Positions 21,629 through 29,346 of a DNA stretch of 32,122 bases are shown here, piece by piece. The stretch's first letter is position 1. Each line of letters begins with the position of its first letter. The notes below the pieces were generated by a model. It was given only the letters and a program-made list of their open reading frames with translations, ran no database searches and had not been told where the DNA came from. Origin of the DNA: Methanobacteriota archaeon. Its GTDB lineage: Archaea > Thermoplasmatota > Thermoplasmata > RBG-16-68-12. A program made the translations under genes and the position numbers. The DNA lies in assembly GCA_005878485.1 (NCBI GenBank), contig VBMG01000044.1:1-32122 (forward strand). The letters are read 5' to 3'.

Positions 21629-23149
21629 ATGATTTCCCTCGACGGACACTCGTTGGACTTGGACGATATCGCCGCCGTCGCCCGCCGGGGGGAGCGCGTC
21701 CGGCTCATTGCCGCGGCGGCCCGTCGCGTCGAGGCAAACCGGCGGGCGCTGGAGCGATCGATCTCGGAGGGCGCTGTCGCGTACGGAATCACGACGGGAT
21801 TCGGGGAGCTCGCGAACGTCGCGATCCCGGAAGCCGACGTCCGGAAGCTGCAGCTGAACCTCCTCCGGAGTCACGCGGTCGGCCAAGGCGAACCGCTTCG
21901 GACGGATGAGGTGCGTGCCTCGATCTTGCTGCGCGCGAACACCTTGGCCCTGGGCCGTTCCGGCGTCCGAAAGGTCCTCGTGGCGCGGCTGCTCGATCTC
22001 CTGAATCGTCGCGTGCACCCCGTGATCCCGTCCCGCGGGTCCCTCGGGGCCAGCGGAGACCTGGCGCCGCTCGCCCATCTCGGGCTCGTCCTCGTCGGAG
22101 AAGGCCGAGCCGAGTTTCGAGGTCGCACGTTCGCCGGAAGGGAGGCTTTGCGGCGGGCCGGGGTCGCGCCGCTGGTCCTCGAATCGAAGGAAGGCCTGGC
22201 GATTGTCAACGGGACCTCGGTCATGGCGGGCGTCGGGGCGCTCGCGGTGCACGACGGCTTGCGGTTGCTCAAGGACGCGCAGGTGGCCGCATCGATCGCG
22301 TTCGAGGCGCTCCGCGGCTCTCCGAAGCCGTACGACGACCGACTCGTCGTCCTGAAGCCGCAGCCCGGGGTCCGAGACGTGGCGGCGAACATGCGACGCC
22401 TCCTTCGGCGGAGCGAGATCATCCCGTCGCATCGGGGGCCGCACAAGGTCCAGGATCCGTACACGCTCCGGTGCATCCCACAGGTCCTCGGAGCGTGCCG
22501 CGCCGCGTTGGACACCGCGGCCGCCGTGGTCCGGATTGAGATGAACTCGGCCACGGACAACCCACTCATCCTCCCGGACGGCATGAGCGTGAGCGGCGGG
22601 AACTTTCATGGGCAGGCCGTCGCCATGGCCCTGGACCACGTGGCGCTCGCTATGGCCGTCCTCGCGGGATTCACGGAGCGCCGGATTGCGCGGCTCGTCG
22701 ACACGCGCCTGAGCGAGCTCCCGCCGTTCCTCACGGAGAAGTCTGGCCTGAACTCCGGGATGATGATCCTCCAGTACGTCGCCGCGGGCTACGCGAGCGA
22801 CAACAAGGTCCTCGCCCACCCCGCCTCCGCGGACTCGATCCCGACGTCGGCGAACCAGGAGGACTTCGTGCCGATGGGCATGTCGGCCGCGTCAAAGGCT
22901 CGCGAGGCAATCGAGAACGCAGCGCATGTCGTCGCGATGGAGTACCTCGCGGCCGCCCAGGGACTCGAGTTTCTCCAGCCGCTCCGGCCGGGCGTCGGTC
23001 CACGGGCCGCATACGTGCGGATTCGCGGATCGATTCCCCGCCTCGTCGACGATCGGTCGCTCGCGGAGGATGTCGACCGGATCCTTGGATGGATGAAGGA
23101 CGGGGCCCTCGTGGCCGCTGCGGAAGCCGCTTCGGGCGGACTCGCCTAG
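21629..23149 (+). CDS. hutH: Histidine ammonia-lyase
   Basis: A 506-residue lyase of the aromatic amino acid ammonia-lyase family, normal length. The MIO prosthetic group forms from the Ala-Ser-Gly triad in RGSLGASGDLAPLAHLG (141-143). Catalytic Tyr52 lies in YGITTGFG. Further family blocks are NLLRSHAVGQGEPL, EGLAIVNGTSVMAGVGAL, QDPYTLRCIPQVLGA, EMNSATDNPLILPDG, SGGNFHGQAVAMALD and IPTSANQEDFVPMGM. It removes ammonia from histidine to give urocanate; the motifs favour histidine over tyrosine or phenylalanine. No urocanase or other hut gene is nearby. Its TAG overlaps the stop of the convergent giant gene by 3 bases. Confidence 0.96.
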   Translation: MISLDGHSLDLDDIAAVARRGERVRLIAAAARRVEANRRALERSISEGAVAYGITTGFGELANVAIPEADVRKLQLNLLRSHAVGQGEPLRTDEVRASILLRANTLALGRSGVRKVLVARLLDLLNRRVHPVIPSRGSLGASGDLAPLAHLGLVLVGEGRAEFRGRTFAGREALRRAGVAPLVLESKEGLAIVNGTSVMAGVGALAVHDGLRLLKDAQVAASIAFEALRGSPKPYDDRLVVLKPQPGVRDVAANMRRLLRRSEIIPSHRGPHKVQDPYTLRCIPQVLGACRAALDTAAAVVRIEMNSATDNPLILPDGMSVSGGNFHGQAVAMALDHVALAMAVLAGFTERRIARLVDTRLSELPPFLTEKSGLNSGMMILQYVAAGYASDNKVLAHPASADSIPTSANQEDFVPMGMSAASKAREAIENAAHVVAMEYLAAAQGLEFLQPLRPGVGPRAAYVRIRGSIPRLVDDRSLAEDVDRILGWMKDGALVAAAEAASGGLA

Positions 23150-26100
23150 TCACTCGCGCCTTGGAGGGAGCGGAAGCAGGCGGGACAGCGACCGACCCGA
23201 GTCGCACAGAGTTCGTGGAAGTCGCGGCCGCAGCGGCAGCGTGTGGCCTTGAAGCCCTTCTTGATGAGGCCCTTGCAGATCGGGCAACGGGTCTCGAGGT
23301 CCGCGACGAGGCGCTTCGCTTTCTCCTGCACGAGCTCGGAGACGTCGACCTGGGCGATCATCTCCTGCGTGTACTCTTTGCCGTCGAAGGCGCGGTGGGA
23401 GATGACCTGAATCGCGAGGGGCACGGACCCGGAGGCGGTCATCTTGAGCCGCAGCCTGAGGGCTTCCGAGCCGTTGGCCGGCACGGCGGCGACGTCCGTC
23501 AGACCCTCCGTCTCCGCGTCGCCGACAATCCGGACCCGGACGTCCTTCGCGAGTCCCTTCCCGATGTTCTCGATCGTCAGAGTCGCATCGGCCCATTCGT
23601 TCACCCGCGTCGGGCCGACGTCGATGTACGCCTTCATGCTCGGCGCGAACGCCTCGTTCGCCTCCCAGGCGGTCCGGTAGGCTTCCTCCGCCGCCTTGAT
23701 TGCCTCGGGGAAATCGGACTTCCGGAGTTGCATCGCCTGCCCGAGCTTCCCCTCGGCGGCTTTCATGTCGATACCGAATTTGCGTCCGTTTCGAATCGTG
23801 GTTTCCACCTTGAACGTGAGATCGATGAATCGCTTCTCGACGACCTTCGCGGATTCGACGCGCTCCAACGCGCCCTCAACGACGGAGATCGCTTTTTCGA
23901 ACTCTCCCTGTTGGATCTGCTCATTCGCTTGTCGCAAGAGGTCCTCGGCATCCCGTGCATCGGAGCCGAGTTTCTTCGCATGGGCGACGTTCGCCGCGGC
24001 CTCCTGAATTGCGCGGTTCAACTTTGCGCCCAACGCCTTCTCGGCCGAGTCCCGCCCTTCGCGGATGCTCGCCCACGCGTCCGGGAAGTTCTCGGCTTCG
24101 ATCTGAGCCCGTGCCTCGGAGAAGCGGTTCAGCAAGGGAGTCGGGTCGACCTCCATCTTCCGACAGGTCGCGACGAGCGTCTCTCCCTTCGCGAGTTCCT
24201 CTTGGAGGCGGGACCGGAGGACTCCCAGACCCCAATCAAGACTCCCTGCGAAAGCCGATCGCGCCCGTTCGACCTCGCCAGCTTCCAGGGCGGTCTCCCC
24301 TTCCTGGAAGAACCTCTCAAACTTGACTGCGTCCGCGCGGACCTCGTGCGCCGTCTGGAGGAGTTTCTGCGCCCGGTCTCGGACCTCCTGCGTCTCTTCG
24401 AGCAGAATCCGGAGGTCCGCGATCGCGTCCGACGCCCGGACCGCCGTGTCGAGCGCCCGCACAAAGTCGGCTTCGTCAAACATCTTGCGGGCGTCCGAGA
24501 CGAGCCGGGTCACCTCCGTCGATTCGTTCCCGATGGATCGGAGCTTGCGCTCAACGGTCTCCACGGCCTGCCGGGCCATCGCCTGCTGGAGACCGACCCG
24601 GTCCGCCTCGGCCTCGCTCTGCTGCGCGGCCGCGATTGCCTGGCGGTACTTCTTGGCTCGGAAGAAATCGCGGGCCCGTTCAAAGAGCCGCTCGGCGGAG
24701 CGCGTGTCGGTGCCTTCGATCCGCGCCCGCATGAGGTTCTCCTCGAACCCTCGCATCATCGTGGAGATCTCCCGGTCCCGTTCCTTCGTCGCCTCGGCTT
24801 CCGCCTGGGCGGCGTCGTCGAGAGCCTCATCGAACTGACCCATCTTGTACGCCCGGTCCGCCTTCTCGAGCCATCCGGCCGTCGTGGGCATCGACAGGTT
24901 CATCGCATCCGCATCGGCGACGATTTCCTTCAGGCGCCGGAGGGCGGTCGTGGCCTCGTCGCCTTGGCGTTTCAGGAGATCGAGCTGCTCCCTCAGTTTC
25001 ATTGTGAGGTCAGCGGCCTGGTCGAGTTCCCCCGCGGCGAGGTGCTGACGTGCCCGGATAATCGCGTCGCTCGACTGGGCGAGGTTCACACCATCGACGG
25101 AGCCGAGGATCCGCTCCGCCGAGGCGAGGGACGACGTGAGCTTTTCTTGGATGAGGGCGGTGAACTCGTCTTCCGTCCGTTGTGCGAGGGTGAGCGCCTT
25201 CTCGTAGTCCTTTCCTTTCATCGCCTCTTTGGCGTCGCCGAAGATCTCGCGGAGGTGCGGGGCATCGATCCCAACTTTCGCCGCCAATTCCAGGCGTCCC
25301 CGGGAGGACAGGATCTTCTGAGCCGACGAATAGAGGACCGTGAGCTTGTCCGTCTCCGCCCGGGCTACGGAAGCGAGCTGGAGGGCCCGCTCGTAGTCAA
25401 GCCGCTCAAACGCCTTCTTGGCGTCGACGAGCATCTCGACGACCTTCGACACGTCGACGTTGCGCTTCTTCGCCTCCGCGACGAACGCCGCGGCGCTCGC
25501 AATCGCGTTGAAGGCCTGTCGGTGCAGCGCCGTGGCCTTGCTCGCCCGGTCGTTCCCCTCGTTCAGGAGGCGGAGCCCCTCGTGATAGTTCTGCACCCCG
25601 AACGCGAGCCGCGCCCGCCGGACGAGATCCGACATTGCATCCACGTCGATCTTGAGTCCCTGAGCGGTGGCGATTCGGCCCCGTACCAAGCCGCTGAGTT
25701 CCTCGACACATCCCGCCAGCGCCCCCGTCGCCTTCTCCCGGGCCGTGATGATTTCCCCCGCGCGGCCGCCCGCGAGGAACCCGTTCAGCTCGCGGTGGAC
25801 GATTTCGAGCGAAGCGACGTTCGCCCCGAGGTCAACTCCCATCCGAACGGCGACCGCAAGATCCCCGACGATTTCCTCCGCATTGGTCCGGATGCGTCCC
25901 TCGATGAATTTCTCGCCTTCGCCGATTGCCTTGAACGCGCCTTCGAAGTCCCGCGTGCCGATCGACGCGTCGGCCCGGTTCACGAGGGCTTTAAGGCTCG
26001 AGCCGTCGTCCCCGAGGTGAGGGATCGAACTCCGGAGGATTGCGAGCCGTGCGGTCGCGTGATCGGCAAGGAGCCTCTCGGTCTCCGTCTCGACGTCGGC

Positions 26101-27633
26101 CGCGAGGCGAAGGGCTTTCCGGTGCTCGTTGGCTTTCGTGGCGACGATCGCGTCTTGGAGGAGCTTCGACGGGCCCGACACGTCCACCCCGTTCTGCTCT
26201 GCGAGGGTGAGAATGAACTCCCCGCGTTCCAGCGACTGCATGACCCGCTCTCGCTCGGTCTTCCGCAACTCATCCATCGCGCCGTCCACGGCCTGCTCGA
26301 CATCCACGAGATTTCGATCCTGGTATGCCTGACGGGCCGTCTCCGCGAGCTTCCGGGCGCGCGTGGTCTGAACGCCAAACGCCTCGGCTTCGGCGAACGA
26401 ACGGTGGACCTCTTTGAGTCGGCCCTCGACTTTTCGATAGCTTTCGAGGATCTGGTCGACCCCGGTGTCCGCACGTTTCGCCGAGTCAATCGCTTCCCGG
26501 AAGGCGCCGCGTTTGACCGCCTCGCGGGCGTTGTTCAGGTCCTCCATCGGAGCCTTGAGATTGATGTCCATGTTCGCCGCGGCCATGAACTTCTCGCGGG
26601 ACGCGCCGATCACCGCAAGGACCCGGCGGAACTGGGCCTGTTGAATCGACTGGAATCCCTGTTTCGCGAGGGCGGCGCCATCGCGGTAGTTTCCTTTCTT
26701 GATCTCGGCCTCCGCTTGGTCGAAGAACTGCTGGGCGGCCGATGGATCCGCGCCGATGGCGCGGGCTTCCTGGGTGAATTTCGAGAAGTCGCCGGCTTTG
26801 CCATCCAATGATCGCTGAAGGGCCTTCTCCGATTCCGCGCGGCTTTGCCGGACCGAGTTTTTCGCTTTCTCGAATTCGAGGTTTCCGATGTCGCCGCGGG
26901 CCCGTTCGATCAGGGCCGAGGCCTTCGTTGCGTCGGCTCCGAGCTCCGCCGCGGTCCGCACGAGGTCCTCCGCGTCCCGGACCTCCCGGTTTACAGCGGA
27001 CGACAGGTCGTCCTTGATCGACTCGAACCCTTCATTTGTGAAATCGAGCGCGCTCTGGAAGTCGTCGTTCTCCATGGCGGTCCGAGCCCGGGAGAGCAGG
27101 TCTTCAATCGGCCCGACCTCCCGACTGAGATTCTTTGCAGAAAGGATGAGGGACTGTACCTTTGAGAACGAGGACGACAGGTGCTCTTGGAGCGCCTTTT
27201 CGCTCCGTTTCCACGCCTTCTTCGCGAGATCAATCGCGGTTCCGAGGTCCTCGGACGCGAGCGCGCCCTCCGCCTTCGCGAGCGCCGTCTCCGTTTCCGC
27301 GATATCCGCCCCAACGCTCTTGGCCAGTCGTCCGAGAGCCGCGCTCGAGTCGACGATCGCACGGGCTCGATCCCGATAGATTCGCTTCCCCCGCTCGAGT
27401 GCTTCGCCGGCCTTGTCCACCGCCACCTTGTAATCCTTCGCCGCGAGTGCGGCGTTCGCTTCCGCGAGGGGCTTCTCCGCGTCGACGACGGTCGCATCGA
27501 TCCGACGCGCTTGGTCGATGGTGTCTTGAGCCGCCTTGATGCCTTCCTCGGCTGCTTGGCGTGTCCGAGCGGTTTCCTTGACCCTCTCCTCCAGCTGCCT
27601 GCGCAGCTGACTGTCCCGCAAGTATCCGCTCAA
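23146..27633 (-). CDS. Giant helical-repeat protein with C-terminal RING/PHD-like zinc finger
   Basis: A 1495-residue protein starting at TTG 27633, with a TATA box about 80 bp upstream; no signal peptide or membrane helix is seen. From about residue 53 to 1320 it consists of roughly twenty tandem units of about 62 residues. Each has a core like LL..A..A...KDYEKALTLA..AE.E followed by a long helix and a GVD-type turn (for example DAKKAFERLDYERALQLASVARAE; DAKEAMKGKDYEKALTLAQRTED). They are probably helical hairpins related to TPR. A beta domain follows (about 1325-1440, RVNEWADATLTIENIGKGLAKDVRVRI, CARDB/NEW3-like). Then CPIC-x12-CRC-x4-HELC-x6-CPAC provides eight zinc ligands (Cys1450 to Cys1486) in C4HC3 order, as in RING or PHD fingers. 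Function unknown; a large cytoplasmic scaffold is likely. Confidence 0.88.
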   Translation of the reverse strand: MSGYLRDSQLRRQLEERVKETARTRQAAEEGIKAAQDTIDQARRIDATVVDAEKPLAEANAALAAKDYKVAVDKAGEALERGKRIYRDRARAIVDSSAALGRLAKSVGADIAETETALAKAEGALASEDLGTAIDLAKKAWKRSEKALQEHLSSSFSKVQSLILSAKNLSREVGPIEDLLSRARTAMENDDFQSALDFTNEGFESIKDDLSSAVNREVRDAEDLVRTAAELGADATKASALIERARGDIGNLEFEKAKNSVRQSRAESEKALQRSLDGKAGDFSKFTQEARAIGADPSAAQQFFDQAEAEIKKGNYRDGAALAKQGFQSIQQAQFRRVLAVIGASREKFMAAANMDINLKAPMEDLNNAREAVKRGAFREAIDSAKRADTGVDQILESYRKVEGRLKEVHRSFAEAEAFGVQTTRARKLAETARQAYQDRNLVDVEQAVDGAMDELRKTERERVMQSLERGEFILTLAEQNGVDVSGPSKLLQDAIVATKANEHRKALRLAADVETETERLLADHATARLAILRSSIPHLGDDGSSLKALVNRADASIGTRDFEGAFKAIGEGEKFIEGRIRTNAEEIVGDLAVAVRMGVDLGANVASLEIVHRELNGFLAGGRAGEIITAREKATGALAGCVEELSGLVRGRIATAQGLKIDVDAMSDLVRRARLAFGVQNYHEGLRLLNEGNDRASKATALHRQAFNAIASAAAFVAEAKKRNVDVSKVVEMLVDAKKAFERLDYERALQLASVARAETDKLTVLYSSAQKILSSRGRLELAAKVGIDAPHLREIFGDAKEAMKGKDYEKALTLAQRTEDEFTALIQEKLTSSLASAERILGSVDGVNLAQSSDAIIRARQHLAAGELDQAADLTMKLREQLDLLKRQGDEATTALRRLKEIVADADAMNLSMPTTAGWLEKADRAYKMGQFDEALDDAAQAEAEATKERDREISTMMRGFEENLMRARIEGTDTRSAERLFERARDFFRAKKYRQAIAAAQQSEAEADRVGLQQAMARQAVETVERKLRSIGNESTEVTRLVSDARKMFDEADFVRALDTAVRASDAIADLRILLEETQEVRDRAQKLLQTAHEVRADAVKFERFFQEGETALEAGEVERARSAFAGSLDWGLGVLRSRLQEELAKGETLVATCRKMEVDPTPLLNRFSEARAQIEAENFPDAWASIREGRDSAEKALGAKLNRAIQEAAANVAHAKKLGSDARDAEDLLRQANEQIQQGEFEKAISVVEGALERVESAKVVEKRFIDLTFKVETTIRNGRKFGIDMKAAEGKLGQAMQLRKSDFPEAIKAAEEAYRTAWEANEAFAPSMKAYIDVGPTRVNEWADATLTIENIGKGLAKDVRVRIVGDAETEGLTDVAAVPANGSEALRLRLKMTASGSVPLAIQVISHRAFDGKEYTQEMIAQVDVSELVQEKAKRLVADLETRCPICKGLIKKGFKATRCRCGRDFHELCATRVGRCPACFRSLQGASD

Positions 27634-27710
27634 GTTTCGTGGGCTCCGCTGCCTCGGAGAAGGCTTCGAGCTCTTCCTCCGAGGAATCGCAGCGAATCGA
27701 CGGGAACCGA

Positions 27711-27719
27711 GCTTATAAA
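27711..27719 (-). promoter_or_regulatory. TATA box of the giant repeat gene
   Basis: Minus-strand TTTATAAGC, centred near 27715, predicts transcription from about 27688 and a 55-base leader containing GGAGGAAG. No ATG or GTG lies in frame in that leader, which supports the TTG start at 27633. Confidence 0.55.
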
Positions 27720-27811
27720 CGGCTTAGCCCGTGGTTATCAGAGATGATTCGCGCCTTCTGGAACGAAGGCCGCTGGCCCGGCGCGACGCAACTCCCGTGG
27801 AGCGGACGAGG

Positions 27812-28429
27812 TCACTCGGTCGCCGCGGGCGTCGGCTGGGGGGGAAGGCCGGGGATCACCGCTTCGGCGGGACTCGGCAGGGACGCTTCGCGAACCTCTT
27901 CGGACGACGTCGGGTCCGGGTGCTCCTTGTAAGGCACGCCTGCTTTCTGCGCCATGAGCTTCCGAATCCCTTCCCGGTCCGTCGACTTGAGCCCGAAGAA
28001 CTCTGCGAAGTAACGCGTGGTCGCGAGGGAGAGCGATCGTCCCGACGGCTTGCGCGAGATGAGCCCGAGCTCCTCGAGGGCTTTCGTGTGCTCGTAGACC
28101 TTCGCCCCGATCATGTCGAAGAGGTCGCTCTGGAGGATCGGCTGGTGGTATGCGATGAGCGCGGCCGTCTTCAACACGTCCCGGTCGATTTCCGGCGGCG
28201 CGAACCAACGGGCACGTTCCGCGTACTCGGACCGAATCTGCATCGTCCACTTCGTGCCGATCTGAGTGACTTCGATCGCACTGTCCCGCTGCGTGTATTC
28301 TCGGGCGATGACGCGGAGGTGCTCCCGAATCCTCTCGGGATCGACTCGGGTGGTCCGCGCGAGTTCGTCCACGGTCAGAGGCCGGCCTGCGCTGTACAAG
28401 GCGGCCTCCACGATGGCGCGCTCGTTCAT
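27812..28429 (-). CDS. scpB: Segregation and condensation protein B
   Basis: A 205-residue ScpB starting at ATG 28429, which overlaps the scpA stop as ATGA; the ORF-track start at 29143 is shadow of scpA. It has two winged-helix domains: MNERAIVEAALYSAGRPLTVDELARTTRVDPERIREHLRVIAREY, then DRDVLKTAALIAYHQPILQSDLFDMIGAKVYEHTKALEELGLISRKPSGRSLSLATTRYFAEFFGL, the conserved ScpB core with the IAY-x-QP motif. The C-terminus is a short Pro/Glu-rich tail. ScpB dimers bind the kleisin ScpA and form the SMC-ScpAB condensin that shapes and segregates the chromosome. Confidence 0.95.
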   Translation of the reverse strand: MNERAIVEAALYSAGRPLTVDELARTTRVDPERIREHLRVIAREYTQRDSAIEVTQIGTKWTMQIRSEYAERARWFAPPEIDRDVLKTAALIAYHQPILQSDLFDMIGAKVYEHTKALEELGLISRKPSGRSLSLATTRYFAEFFGLKSTDREGIRKLMAQKAGVPYKEHPDPTSSEEVREASLPSPAEAVIPGLPPQPTPAATE

Positions 28430-29346
28430 TCGTTCGCCTCCCCAGAGGCTTCGGGTTTCGGTCCGAGCGCCGGGATCGCCAAGAGTTCCTCCAACGGGAG
28501 GTCCGTCTTCATCGACAGCCGCTTCACGTAAATCTCCCCGTACGGGAAGTCCTTCTGCCACAGCTTCACTTTCTCCAAGTGGGCGAGGAAGAGTAAGGAC
28601 ATGAACACGGTCACCTCGTCCCAGACCCCGCCCGCGGTGAGATGACGCAGCGGGATCGGCTCCCCGTTGAACTGCGCGAGACGGTGCCACGTCAAGGCGA
28701 TGTCCTCCGTGAGGTCTTCTCCGTGGACCTTTTGATGGAAATTCGGCGCGAACTTCCGGATCGCCTGTTCCCGGAGGGCGTTCAGTTGGAGCTGGATTTC
28801 CGCCTCCCGACGGGCTTCGTCGAATGCGTCCATCAGTTCCATGAGGGTCACGGCGCGTCGGCCTTCCCGGCGAATCGCCTCGGTCAGGGGCGTCGCGGTG
28901 CCCGCGAGGACCACCTGGTTGTAGTCCAGGTCCGCCGGATCCCGGAACATGTCGAGGTCCCAGCCATCGACCTCGGGCTCCGGCTGCGGCGGCATCGCGT
29001 CGAGGAGGACCTTGTCGCTTTGCATCTTCAGGATCGACCAGGCGAGGAAGACGAGCTTCCCCGCCGTAACGAAGTTCACCGCGCCGTCCTTCTTCACTTT
29101 GTCCATGAAGAGCTTCGTGAACTGGACGAGGTTGATTTCCCACGGGTCCAGGTGCCGCTCGAGGACGAGCTCGAACGCCGCGACGATCGACTTCTCAAAG
29201 GGGTCCCGGACCGCGACGTGCATCCCCTGGTCGATCTCGTTCAGCATCCCGAGATACCGGTTGATCCGTTGGCCGCCCTCCGTCTCGCTGATCAGGGCTT
29301 TGTGGAACAGCAGATGGTTCAGCACGGTCTGGTAATTCTCGCTCAT
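28426..29346 (-). CDS. scpA: Segregation and condensation protein A (kleisin)
   Basis: A 306-residue kleisin starting at ATG 29346, overlapping the smc stop by ATGA. After about 45 N-terminal residues comes DPFEKSIVAAFELVLERHLDPWEINLVQFTKLFMDKVKKDGAVNFVTAGKLVFLAWSILKMQSDKVL, matching the ScpA N-terminal helical domain that contacts the SMC neck. The C-terminal winged helix (VWDEVTVFMSLLFLAHLEKVKLWQKDFPYGEIYVKRL) contacts the SMC head cap. The linker is Pro/Asp-rich, where ScpB binds. ScpA bridges the two SMC heads and recruits ScpB. The extended N-terminus (NYQTVLNHLLFHKALISETEGGQRINRYLGML) is longer than in typical bacterial ScpA. Confidence 0.94.
   Translation of the reverse strand: MSENYQTVLNHLLFHKALISETEGGQRINRYLGMLNEIDQGMHVAVRDPFEKSIVAAFELVLERHLDPWEINLVQFTKLFMDKVKKDGAVNFVTAGKLVFLAWSILKMQSDKVLLDAMPPQPEPEVDGWDLDMFRDPADLDYNQVVLAGTATPLTEAIRREGRRAVTLMELMDAFDEARREAEIQLQLNALREQAIRKFAPNFHQKVHGEDLTEDIALTWHRLAQFNGEPIPLRHLTAGGVWDEVTVFMSLLFLAHLEKVKLWQKDFPYGEIYVKRLSMKTDLPLEELLAIPALGPKPEASGEANE

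Noticed and set aside
20648-22819. 723-residue minus-strand ORF across rnz and hutH
   Set aside because: Shadow frame of two well-supported genes on opposite strands; no motifs and very Arg/Gly/Pro-rich.
23089-26811. 1240-residue plus-strand ORF opposite the giant repeat gene
   Set aside because: It is the antisense shadow of a GC-rich, repeat-rich gene. It has no recognisable domain, and its composition (Arg, Asp, Leu, Val rich) mirrors complementary codons. The minus strand has clear domains and a promoter.
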